A stretch of DNA of 64,000 bases. Origin: Osedax fenrisi. Taxonomy: Eukaryota > Annelida > Polychaeta > Sabellida > Siboglinidae. Positions within the stretch are counted from its first letter, which is position 1, and every line of letters starts with the position of its first letter. Below the pieces are notes generated by a model, which was given only the letters and a program-made list of their open reading frames with translations, was not told the DNA's origin and ran no database searches. The stretch is taken from contig OZ025239.1 of the NCBI GenBank assembly GCA_964019155.1, positions 74,083,417 to 74,147,416 of the forward strand. Direction: 5' to 3'. A program made the translations under genes and the position numbers. Below, in pieces: positions 1 to 10,390 of this stretch.

Positions 1-251
1 TCCATAATGTATCATAATATTACTGCACACAATCAAATACAAATAAATCAATCGAGCAATAATGACCTTAAAATATCAGAAATTTAATACAATAATGATA
101 CATTTTATTATTTTGATGGATTCCCTATAATTAAACAGTATATTATAATTTGTACAGAACATGGTTAACTATAAAAGATGATCTATCAATTTATCTTAAA
201 ATTATATCACAAAATCAAAAATACATTAACTAACAGTATACAGTTTTATTA

Positions 252-552
252 TTACACATCAGACCATGCTATGATAACGCAGTAAATATGAATGTAAAAT
301 CGATGAGCTATAATATGGATCGGTAACAAATCACATCTCTGTAACATTTCAATACGACATCGGTAGTACCCCGAGTAGGCCCTACTACAGTGTAGGGTTA
401 GAGTGGGGTGAGCGGTACCATTATCATGGTGAACACAGGCTGTAGACGTAGTAACTCTCCGGCTGAACCTAATGCATGCGATACGCTGCTGTAATCCACT
501 GCTATCGAGGTCACGCGGGTCGGGGGTGAGGTCATCAAAGTCGCGCGGGTAT
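252..552 (-). CDS. Candidate exon of unidentified minus-strand gene (3' most block)
   Basis: A GC-richer block (about 370-590) inside very AT-rich DNA. On the minus strand an acceptor-like sequence ending CACACACGCAG precedes base 552, and the frame stays open for about 100 codons (to 252). It begins YPRDFDDLTPDPRDLDSSGL. The phase (one leading base, A) fits the two-base overhang left by the candidate exon at 1573-1661, giving an Arg at the junction. The C-terminal end is uncertain: either the frame runs to the stop at 252, or the exon ends at a donor such as the GTACCG near 414. I do not recognise the product. It could also be a chance open frame or a decayed repeat; composition and the in-phase junction are the only support. 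Confidence 0.3.
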
Positions 553-1529
553 CTGCGTGTGTGATCGGGTATAGTTAACAAGTACGATATGTAGTGGATG
601 CGTGTTTAATAGTGATAGGCAGACTCGCTGAATGAATAGTGATATTTATATATTTAGAACAACAGTGATAAAGGTTTACAAATTTAGAATATCATGACTC
701 ATGATTCATAGGTCATGAATCACCAAATTGTAATATTAAACGAGTGAAACAGCTACATTTCAATAGTTGGGCTGTTACGAATGGTAATTTATTAATGATA
801 TTTTCTAAAGTACACAATTAAATTGTAAAACTATTGATGTTTCAGATTATAGTGATTATATTGTTTATTTCGTAATATTATTGGTTTATTTGATTTTTAA
901 CATATGTAGTAGTAAGTAGTAATAGTATTTATTATATACTGTATTTATATATACTGTTTATAATATATTTAAAATTATCATTTAAATATTAAACTATATA
1001 ACTAATAATTTATTACTATTACAGGTTACAAAGATAAGAAGAATTCAATATAGTTAAAGTAGAAATTGAATATTTCGATGCCATTTATAAAACAATGTAT
1101 TTTATTTCTATTCTCGTTTATTTTAACGCTATATTTTATTTCTATATTCGATAATTTTTACTATATAATTTATTTCTATTTTCGATTATTTTTACCGTAA
1201 CTTTAAAAAGGTTAAATTTCTTTAATTTTGTTAATTTCGTATTATTCTTTGTTTATTTCTATAACATATGTTATCGTTAGCAAATATTTATACTTTATAC
1301 CTTCGATTATATATTTCGACTATGTATTTTCTTAAATAAATCATCAATCAATCAATAACTATACTTAATATTTTATTTCATAATTGAAGTAAATGTGAAT
1401 ATATTCTATAACGTAAATAATATTAATTAAAAATGATATTACAAAAAGTTAATCGAGTTGATCAAGTAAATGTTAAAATAAAAAATAAATTATAATCATA
1501 ATAAATAAAATATCATAATATTGTATAAC

Positions 1530-1570
1530 CACACACACACATACACACGCACACACACACACACACACAA
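1530..1570. repeat. (AC)n microsatellite
   Basis: An imperfect CA dinucleotide run with single T and G interruptions. It lies immediately downstream (minus-strand sense) of the candidate splice donor at 1572. Confidence 0.9.
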
Positions 1571-1572
1571 AC

Positions 1573-1661
1573 CTGTATATACGAGATATCTGTGTCACGA
1601 GGAGGCTCATCAATGTAAAGCTATCCACAGGTCTGCTATCTGCTAGTATGATAGCGGTCCT
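1573..1661 (-). CDS. Candidate middle exon of unidentified minus-strand gene
   Basis: The minus-strand frame reads RTAIILADSRPVDSFTLMSL and then LVTQISRIY, and ends in a donor-like ACAG/GTTTGT at 1572. The 89 nt leave two bases over, which pair with the single leading base of the block ending at 552. The acceptor is weak (GGAGTAG, no pyrimidine tract); shorter versions starting at other AGs nearby keep the same frame. Product not recognised. Without transcript data this is only a candidate. Confidence 0.27.
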
Positions 1662-1911
1662 CTACTCCTAGGTCTTCTCCACTACTACACTGTACGAAGT
1701 CACAGTGGTCAACTATTAGAGCATTAACTGTACACTAAATATGCGAGGTACGAACTCGGAGAATGAATAACGTAAACTATTGCCATGAAGATTAATTGTT
1801 ATGATAAAGTATAAATGTGATTTCGCTAGTCTGCTATTATCTATTAAGCTGCTTTCAAAGCGAAACTAACAGTCCGATCATGTTGAACAACAAGATCGGA
1901 AGGTACCGATA

Positions 1912-2075
1912 TCAGGAACGCCTTATCTGTGCGTTTATATCTAATTACCTATTAAATTTTTGACTTGCTCAATATCGGATACATGTTTCAAAACGAATAA
2001 ATAATAAATAATGTGTATAGCCCGATATCGGGTGTTTGTTGCGAGTGAAAGCAACTTTAGCTATTAATGAACTAT
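1912..2075 (+). repeat. SINE-like dispersed repeat, body only
   Basis: Shares a long diverged match with 14025-14170, including the landmarks GCGTTTATAT, TTTGACTTG, GATATCGGG/GATATTGGG and GAAAGYA. This copy lacks the tRNA-like head seen at 13893. Two copies in one window show a dispersed family. Confidence 0.45.
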
Positions 2076-3453
2076 ATTTAATGATTGATGTATGTCATCA
2101 TATTGTGTGATTACATTTCAATGATGTTCATCATTTGATTACCGTAACAACCTCGAGTCAGCACTCGCCTCAGTATCAGTGCTTCTCTCGGCTTATCATC
2201 TGATCTGCATATCTATTTCCACTGAATTTACCTGTATGATATTTATTATACTGAATTATAGATAGGTGTATATATATGTGGCTAATGGAACAGGGTAATA
2301 CTCATTATTTATGTAATTTATATATCTATTATTTAAAATTATCAAATAATAAAGTTATACTTTTATAATTTATACAATATATGATATTTTTTTCATAGAA
2401 AAACATTGTATAAATTGTAAATTATACAATATGCTATAATATTTTTTTTAAGATAATAGAAATACATATATGTACTGAATTATATATAAATTATACAATA
2501 TTTTTGTTTAATATAATACAAATATTTACATACAATTATTATTGGAATAGACAACATAAATACAACACTGGAAATCAATTCAATGAATAATTAATAAGGT
2601 GATTAAAAAGTGATTCCAACTATACATTGAAGTACACATTAGAATACATTTGAGATTTGTAATATAATAGTGAGATACCTAAATGTAGTTTAGGTGTTCA
2701 CATTTATAGGCGTATTAAATGATTCTAGGATATTTGATTCAAACTCAGTATTGAGTTATGTTGTATTAATATCACTAAATCCTTAAGCGGAACACATTAA
2801 GTTATTGAGGAATAGACCTTATGAATAGGAGCAGGGTTGTTGGAGGGGTGTGATGAGTGGTTGTGGCAGAGGTATGTGATGATGAGTGTGTGAAAGGTAC
2901 AAAGATTGGGTGTTGGAGAGATGAGGAGGGGAATTTTTAATATTAAGAAGTTTAGGAATACGGTATATAGATGAGGTGGGGTGTAGTAGTTGAAGTAACA
3001 TTAATAGTGGTATTATATGCAGTAGGGAGCTGTAGAAGAGGAACCATTCATATGTAAAGTAGGAGGTAGGAGTGGGTATGGGTTATACAGGATTCTCAGA
3101 CGAACACTTAGCGTGCGAGAAGGAGAAATGGGGTGAGATGAAAATCGCAATAGCATAAGCTAGAGGGGGGTATTAGAACGTATCCAGGATGTTGAAATAA
3201 TAGATGTAGGTGTATACAATCATACTGTAATATAGATGGATAGTTTTACACGTAAGGTACTACCCACATGCGGAAGTATTGGGTATAGGAACAGTTGGAG
3301 GACATACTGTAGTTGATAGTGTACGAATAAATAGCGAAGTAAATATAATAATAGATTTATAAACCCGGTTTCTAAAGGGTAGCTTCGTCAGTGGCAGCAA
3401 GTATTCAGTGCAATACGCTACATAGTAAGATGATTACAACGACTCCGATTGAC

Positions 3454-3559
3454 CTCATCGAGTAGCCGATGTAGTACTACGAATGCAGGCAGGCAGACAG
3501 CGTCTAGGTGATGGTCTATCCGAATGTGCGCCATACCGAAGGGTCCTGTCGAATCACGC
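3454..3559 (-). CDS. Candidate exon of unidentified minus-strand gene (5' most block)
   Basis: A GC-richer minus-strand block preceded by an acceptor (TTATAATGCAG) and ended by GAG/GTCAAT. One leading base plus 35 codons are open: RDSTGPFGMAHIRIDHHLDA, continuing VCLPAFVVLHRLLDE. The sequence looks like folded protein rather than low-complexity read-through: mixed hydrophobics and few Asn/Lys/Ile runs. The GTC-type donor resembles two donors in the Csk-like gene of this window. It would join in phase 0 to the block at 1573-1661, though additional exons may lie between. I do not recognise the family. Confidence 0.33.
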
Positions 3560-3599
3560 CTGCATTATAATCATTATTTAATTTTCTGAGTATATATAT

Positions 3600-4150
3600 A
3601 TTATATTTTTAATAATAAAATAGATAATTAAAATATAAGCATAAATTCTATAGATACAAATATATTACATAATATGTATATTTTTAAATTCGAAAATATA
3701 TGTATTAGTAAAAGCCAGTATATACTCATTTTCTTCATCTCACCATCACCTAACAATATGGGCACTATATAAATTGTAATATACAATGATTGTATACATA
3801 TGAATACTATCTACATAATACAACAACAAATAAATTAAATCTTAAGAGATGATGCTATTATAGTAGACCCATTTTTCCCCTATCTTTTAAATGTAAAGTG
3901 ACCAATGATTCGAAGTCCCTTATATATAATAAATATATTGATTTTGTTAAAATATAAAGTGACTGTATTTTATACTTATATAAATCTATTGGAGATATAT
4001 CTGGACATTTATTTGTATACATAAACGTTACAATGTGTGGCGAGCATGGCTCTGTAAGAAAGTGGGTGTGGCTACTGAAAAGTTAATTCGATTATATAAT
4101 GTTAATAATTATTATTGAAGTTGACGTTTTTTTATTTGTCTGTATTGAAT
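3600..4150. other. AT-rich stretch, nothing recognised
   Basis: About 80% A+T, short AT runs, no open frame of note and no repeat pair found. Confidence 0.6.
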
Positions 4151-4153
4151 ATT

Positions 4154-4448
4154 GATCCCCCGTTTATTTGATTACAATATATGAGGTCAAATTCAAAATA
4201 CTCGTTTTGAAATTGTACACACTTAGTAACTAAGTAACTTAGTGTGACTCTAGTGACTAGAGTGTACATCATGTACTACACGATAAACTTATATGGAAAA
4301 TCGCATATAGTATGAGTATATATATAATATATATTATTATAATATTATTATATATATATATAAATTAGTTGTTATTATAATATATCGATGTATGTAAAAT
4401 ATTTTAAATCTGACCAACGCAACCGTAATCAAAACAAATGGAGGTCAT
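4154..4448. mobile_element. MITE, copy 1 of a family also at 62235
   Basis: The left end reads GATCCCCCGTTTATTTGATT and the right end is its imperfect reverse complement (AATCAAAACAAATGGAGGTC). Inside both ends follow GAGGTCAAATTCAAAATA-like sequence and its inverse. The same terminal sequence flanks 62235-62460. I could not fix the exact edge or target duplication. Superfamily unknown. Confidence 0.55.
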
Positions 4449-5394
4449 ATTTGATATTCTACTTTTTATTTAGTTATTTTATTTTATATGTAAACGCGAA
4501 TTATGTTCTATTTATAGATAATTATACATGTAAATAGCCAGGGTAAATAGGGTGAATAGGGTTAATGAATAGGGTAAATAGATTGGTAAACTATTATATA
4601 AATGATATAATTATTATATTATTAAATATATAATTATATAATATTATATTAAATTAAATATAATATATATATATATATTATGTTATTATAATAATTATAA
4701 TGGTTACGATACACGTCGAGCCTATTTAGTAAATAAGTTACTAGCGAGCCTATACTAATCATTCCTAGTTATATATATATATATATATATTCAATATAAT
4801 ATTGTTACATACTATGTTATAAGATACTTTTTTATAATCAATTTGATTTCACAGAGTATATTTTTCTTATTTATATTCAATATTATATTGACAAATATTA
4901 ATACTATGATACGATTTACTAAATATTATTATAATAATTATTATAATTATTATAGCAATTTACTAAATAATTAAACCCAAAGGGAAATATATTTAATATA
5001 TAGTAATTATATATTATAATAACTGTTATTAGATAATTTCACACAAATATAAGTTGTGTAATCAAACTTGAACTTGTAATATTACGGTAATTTCTAATTG
5101 AACTCATACCTAAATAAATTATAATCTCGAACTCAGTTTCAAACTGATAATTAAAGACACTTTTTCGAACCGAACTGATACTATTATCAATGATTTTCCT
5201 TAGAAAAATCCTTGCTATTATCAACAGAAATTTAAAATAGGAATATCATATTTAATTTGTATCGATCTATATGTTCGACAGAAGGACATGTTCTTTGAAA
5301 TTCGCGTGCACTCATTACGCCCTCAAACAAGTAGTAAATAGAAATCTTCTATACATTCAGTGTTTACTGTTATATTTATAACTAGGCTAGGTAT

Positions 5395-5427
5395 CATCGA
5401 TATAAATAAAATTTCTTTATATCGATG
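5395..5427. mobile_element. P-type excision footprint, family 1 (33 bp)
   Basis: A palindromic insert starting CATCGATATAAATAAA and ending ATTTCTTTATATCGATG, flanked on both sides by the perfect 8-bp repeat CTAGGTAT (5387-5394, 5428-5435). Both ends match the 17 terminal bases of the full-length MITE at 6246-6732 with one mismatch each. It reads as 16+17 bp of element ends left after loss of the interior. Confidence 0.8.
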
Positions 5428-6117
5428 CTAGGTATATGTATTATGACTCATCATTTATGACTGATTGCATCATAATAACATATATAGTCATATAGATTTA
5501 GAGAAACATGTTTATCTAAATCTACGTATAGTGTATATAGTATTTGTATTAATATGTAATAATTAAACTATGCATAATAATACATATATATATATATATA
5601 TATAGATGTTGCATAACTTGTATATGAAATAATACTTTCATTAATTAATATAAATATATATATATAGGAATCAAATTATATACCTAGAGTTATCGTGTTA
5701 TTAAAAAGTAAGACTAGATATAATTATTATCTATTAGGTAATACTATTTTTCCACTTCTTATATATAATATACTATCATTAATTTTATATACGTGTATTG
5801 GTCGGCTATCAGTGGTTAAATTATTACAGTAATATATGCGCACTTAATCGAGATATACACAAAATAATTCGTCCTAAATGACCTCATCTGCGTTTAAATC
5901 TATTAATCTTTATCAATATAAATAAGAAAAATATATTCTGTGAAATCAAATGTATTATAACAAAGTATCTTATAACATACTATGTTACATAGTAACTATG
6001 ATAGTTACTATGATAGTATTATACTATCATTATACTAAGTATAACAACATTATATTGAATATATATTATTATAATAATTATATATATTATATATAATATA
6101 TAACTAGGAATGATTAG

Positions 6118-6767
6118 TAGGGTTGCTGGAACGATTTTGTAGGTAGGGGGGGAACAACCAATCAAAATAAATGTTGTGGTAAAAGTAGGGGGGACCAATA
6201 CATAGAAGGTCCCCCTAAATTTTTAGTTTGGGGTCATATCCCCCCCATCGATATAAAGAAAGTGGATAAGCAATTGACTGTAGTGTATGGCACTTTCCGC
6301 TACGAGCGCTGCAGTCGAAACCCACTATCTGGCCCACTACTTTTTATTTATAATAATATGTATTTATCATATATATATTGATAATCACTACCAATTTTAA
6401 TATACTATCGATACTAAAAATAAAATTATATATTTAAAATACATAATATCAACATTCCTCGTAATTTTGTGTATTTAAATTGAAGTTATAATACTATTTT
6501 ATTGATTTTATTGATATTTATAATTTAAATCCATTGATATAGATAGAAGTCACTTTAATCTATTTCGACGAAAAGACTACTGTTTCAATATTTGACATAT
6601 ATAATATGACTAATATCCAATCAAAATCACTGATACCATTTTGTTAATTTATCGATAAAAGTGTCATTCACGTGTATATCTTTTACATGCATTGCGTGCG
6701 TCAATTGCTTATCCACTTTCTTTATATCGATGATCCCCCCCCCGTCATCCCCTGTGCAGTACCCCTA
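6118..6767. mobile_element. Short hAT-like element, interrupted by a P-like MITE
   Basis: The ends are TAGGGTTGCTGGAAC and the inverse of TAGGGGTACTGCACA, agreeing with the hAT terminal pattern (C/T)A(A/G)NG. The 8-bp target duplication ATGATTAG is perfect (6110-6117, 6768-6775). Removing it restores the uninterrupted inverted-repeat arm. After removing the nested element (6246-6732 plus one 8-bp duplicate), only about 155 bp of hAT-like sequence remain, so it is non-autonomous. Confidence 0.85.
6246..6732. mobile_element. Full-length P-like MITE, family 1 (487 bp)
   Basis: Perfect 32-bp terminal inverted repeats (6246-6277, 6701-6732) starting CATCGATATAAAGAAAG, flanked by a perfect 8-bp duplication ATCCCCCC (6238-6245, 6733-6740). 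There is no coding capacity. An 8-bp duplication and a CA start are compatible with the P superfamily; hAT is the main alternative, but position 3 (T) does not fit the hAT end consensus. It is the reference copy for the footprints at 5395, 40747 and 42961 and for the partial copies at 23151 and 56710. Confidence 0.85.
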
Positions 6768-6932
6768 ATGATTAGTATTATACTAAATATAGGCTCGCTA
6801 GTAACTTATTTACTAAATAGGCTCGATTGTGAATAGGATGTATTTTTACCATTATAATAATTATAATTAATTTAATTTAAAATTATAATAATTATTATTT
6901 AATAATAATTTATTATAATAAAGTCCATTTAT

Positions 6933-7440
6933 TTACGTAGTATTTAAACATGTTATTATATTTTACGATATGATACCTTTTGATACATGATTTAACTTTA
7001 CGCTACATGTACATAACTTAATGCTTAATCGTAAGTTAAGAGCTTTACATTTTGCAATGTAAATTAATATTTAAAAAAAATTTCATAATAATATTACCCA
7101 AGATTTCCTTCGGATAATCTTTGTTTATATTGCTTTCCAAAATCTTTGTTTATATTGTTTGCCTCCTATTATTTAAATAATTTAAATAATTTCAAAACAA
7201 AACTATTAATTCCTGGACTAATTCAATTATGTGGTAATTATTTTACTTTTGTTATATAATATATGTAGTAATTAACTGTTAGTATTAATCTAGTATTTTT
7301 ATATACAAACTATTAAACACAATATAATGTATTCATTCTATAACTTTGTTTTTAATCATAATTTTTAATTTAATTTAAAATTATTAAAAATTAAAGCAAA
7401 ATATGGATGAAAGTATATTTATAATAATATATTGGATCAA
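6933..7440. other. AT-rich stretch with a decayed family-2 end
   Basis: Mostly featureless. At 7098-7160 there are two copies of AATCTTTGTTTATATTG, each preceded by sequence like the end of the palindromes at 40350 and 40575 (CTTCGGATAATCTTTG and CCAAAATCTTTG). This may be a scrambled footprint of that family. Confidence 0.4.
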
Positions 7441-7441
7441 G

Positions 7442-8205
7442 AGAACTTTACGATCAACGGAAAAATTCGACGTACATCGATGTCCGTCGATCGTAAAGTT
7501 AATTTTATATGCTATATTATGAAATCGATATCAGTCGATCATGAGGATTATGGTCAAAAGCTTCGCGATTGATGCACGATTTGAACGCCCGCAAACTTGT
7601 TTATTCAAATTAGTGATTTTACAATAGCGTATGATCGGCCATTATAATTAGCGTGTGTCTATTTATAGGCTAACATACATGCAACGGATTATCATTAAGT
7701 TAATTAAGTTGATTAAGTTGATTAAGTTGATTAACATATATATATATGTGTGTGTTTTATAGGCTAACTCGTGATATAATCATTATAATAACGCAATTAT
7801 AATAATGCAGCTACAAAAACCTAGAAATATAAAAACTAAACCCAACCAAATCAAACTAAACCAGTGAAAATAACTAAAAATATTAATGTTTGTACAAACA
7901 GTTGAAAATTCACTAATTAGAATATACAATTTTGCGGGCGTTCAAATCGAGCAACAATCGCGAATCTTTTGACTAGGTACCGATCTTTAACATCACTTGA
8001 TAATCAACTTGATTATCAATTTGATTCAATCAATGATTGATCAATGATTAAATCAATGATTGTATTGTTATAATAATTGTATTATTATAATAATGATATG
8101 TATAGATGTCCGCCGATAGTAAAGTTAATCGTATATGCTAAACTACAATACAATCAAATTAAATTTACGATCGACGGACATCAATGTCTGCCGAATTTGT
8201 CTAGT
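7442..8205. mobile_element. Foldback element, about 760 bp
   Basis: Long imperfect inverted arms: AAATTCG, CGATGTCCGTCGATCGTAAA and GATTTGAACGCCCGCAAA occur on the left, with reverse complements in matching order on the right (7935-8200). The outer end itself folds (ACTTTACGATC versus GATCGTAAAGT around 7445-7500). The centre contains an inverted copy of the dispersed AGCCTATAAAA/GCTGCATTA repeat. No coding sequence; superfamily unknown. Confidence 0.65.
7735..7870 (-). repeat. Dispersed AGCCTATAAA/GCTGCATTA repeat, inverted copy
   Basis: The minus strand reads AACTAAACC-complement sequence, then a CCTAGGTTTTTGTAGCTGCATTA-like core and GTTAGCCTATAAAA next to an AT run. It matches the copy at 17400-17545 and the amplified array at 34343-35714. 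Confidence 0.55.
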
Positions 8206-8446
8206 TACAAAATTACAAAAATGTAATTTATTCACAATATGAATTTAAAAGTGCTATGTTGGCATATTTTTCAAAATCGAAATGGTTCCGCATTAAAGTA
8301 TGCTCATTTTTTAAATATAATAAAATAAAATAGATGTGGTATGTTGGGGGTGCGTGGCTGTACACTTCGAGGACATGAACATTATATTCAAGGACTTGAA
8401 CGTTAACTATTCTGCGCGCTAAAAACAATGAATTCAGTGATTAGTT

Positions 8447-9048
8447 ATATTCATACACGATTATTCAGATATAAATAATACTTATATGCGTGTATATAAT
8501 ATATATATAAATAATAGTATTATTATAATACGTATACACGTTTTTATAATATATATATATATATACATTTTATTTTTGATTAAATTTAAATTATTACTAT
8601 TAGAAATTATATTATTCTAATTTGAATATGTTACACATGAGATCGATATAGTTTTAGAATGCTCGTTTAATTTCAAGTAGAACCAATATATTATGTATAA
8701 TAATATAATCCATCAATATGTTATCCGTTATAGTAACTTATAATTTCTAATAGTAAAAATTTAATAAAAAATCAAATTTATTAACAAATATTTAATTGTA
8801 CAGTTACTATAACGGATAACATATCAATGGATTATATTATTATACATATATAGGAGATTGGTTATACTTGAAATTAAACGGGCATTCTAAAACTCTATCG
8901 ATCTCATGTGTACGTAACATATTCAAATTAGAATAATATAATTTCTAATAGTAATAATTTAAATTTAATCAAAAATAAAATTTATATATATATATTATAA
9001 ACACGCGTATACGTATTATTTATATCTGAATAATCGTGTATGAATATG
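8447..9048. repeat. Near-perfect palindrome (about 290-bp arms)
   Basis: ATATTCATACACGATTATTC at the left is mirrored by GAATAATCGTGTATGAATAT at the right. Inside, ACACATGAGATCGATA, GCTCGTTTAATTTCAAG and ATATGTTATCCGTTATAGTA all have their inverse copies in matching order. The centre is near 8750. No target duplication found at the edges. Either a foldback/MITE or a palindromic duplication. Confidence 0.8.
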
Positions 9049-9054
9049 CTCAAG

Positions 9055-10390
9055 TAGATTTTCTATTACGCAGTAATATATTGATTATATCTTTTATTAA
9101 ATAATTCATTTGTTTATTACTCGTTATATGTTTAATATTTCCAATCATGTCTTTGCAGATCTCTACCACATCACCGATCATAGTTGTCGTATCTGATTGA
9201 ATCTTATAGAGGTTAGTATTTTAATATTTATTAACCCTTTGAGTCCTAGCCGTCATTAATCGTCACTTAATATTTATAATTAAATGATTTTTAATTATAT
9301 AAAAATTATTATATATGTAATAATATCCAATACATTTGATAGGATTTTTTTTAATATATATTAATATCTTAGATTTTGAAATTATGTTAAAATATATAAC
9401 ATTTATTATGAAAATACTTGATTAATTTTAACTAAATAAATATATTAATTATAAATTATATATTTTTTCAGATTATTATTAAGTATGGTATAATCATTTT
9501 ATCTATAAGAATCTATATGTATATTATAATATTTTATGGAATATTTATTGGTTGAAATATGATACCATTTTGAAGTTCAAATTAATTATAATTATTCTAA
9601 TTAATTAAGTATAATATTATGAATAATAATTAAATTCCATTTTTTTCCAGATTTATACAATACATTATATACTTTATAAAATAAATATAACTTGTAATAG
9701 ATAATTATCAATATCTGAATAAGAATAATCATTTTGTAAAAAGGTGTATACACTTTTTTTAAATATACATTATTTTCCACATTTGATTATAAATGACTGG
9801 GACTCAAAGGGTTAAGCCTAATATATCTTATGTATTTATCTTTAGCATAATATTGCAAATTTGTAACCGTATATCTTTGTCAATATCATCTTTATTTGAT
9901 TGGCAAATATTAAATAATATTGACCAATTCTGTAAATACACTTCAATGCAATCTACGAGAAAATACCACCTTGTCTCTATAGACATTATTAACTATTTGG
10001 AATATATTTATTTCTAAAATATTTTATTATTGTGATAATATGTTTCGTTATACCATTTGTTGTCCCTTCAATATCATTAGCGAGTAAATTTACAAAATGT
10101 GCTGAACTTGCAAAATGTGCTGAACACGTCCTTATGTAATAATTTAATCTTTCAATAATTCACCTCGCATCTTTATCACGTACTTAGCCGCATTATCTGT
10201 AACAAGTTCTACTACTCTATGCTTAAATTCATCATCTTCCGTAAAGCGTGTAGGTTCGTTGAGAATCAGCATTACACGGATACCAATCTTAGTTATTAGT
10301 GAATCATGTGTTCCGTCTTCACTCGTAACAGTTACGTGTTCTCCAAACTAAATTCCTTCTTTTGGGTAGATGTTGTTTTGGCCATATAAT
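9055..10390 (-). pseudogene. Decayed hAT-family transposase (DUF659-like), split by a MITE
   Basis: The minus strand of 10160-10345 reads SLITKIGIRVMLILNEPTRF followed by a segment containing VVELVTDNAAKYVIKM; after a stop and a frame change comes CSAHFVNLLANDIEG (about 10060-10125). The pair VTDNA...(C)xAHxxNLLxxDI is the hallmark of DUF659-type hAT transposases. At 9065-9225 a further frame reads KIQSDTTTMIGDVVEICKDM, plausible for the next part of the same protein. Stops, frameshifts and the insertion at 9235-9811 show it is dead. Confidence 0.6.
9235..9811. mobile_element. piggyBac-like MITE (577 bp)
   Basis: Flanked on both sides by TTAA (9231-9234, 9812-9815). The ends are CCCTTTGAGTCCTAG and the inverse of CCCTTTGAGTCCCAG. 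A TTAA duplication with CCC-starting ends is typical of piggyBac. The interior is AT-rich and non-coding. It interrupts the hAT relic. Confidence 0.85.

Larger units (their letters stand above)
4560..6930. repeat. Large imperfect inverted repeat (arms about 4560-4960 and 5890-6930)
   Basis: The left arm contains GAGCCTATTTAGTAAATAAG, then CGAGCCTATACTAATCATTC; the right arm carries the reverse complements, and both continue inward through the ACATACTATGTTATAAGATAC-type and CTGTGAAATCAAAT-type segments. The right arm is split by an inserted hAT-like element (6118-6767) and also has about 60 bp extra near 5990-6050. The loop of about 900 bp holds a 33-bp transposon footprint (5395-5427). It could be a foldback transposon or a segmental inversion-duplication. 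Confidence 0.75.
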
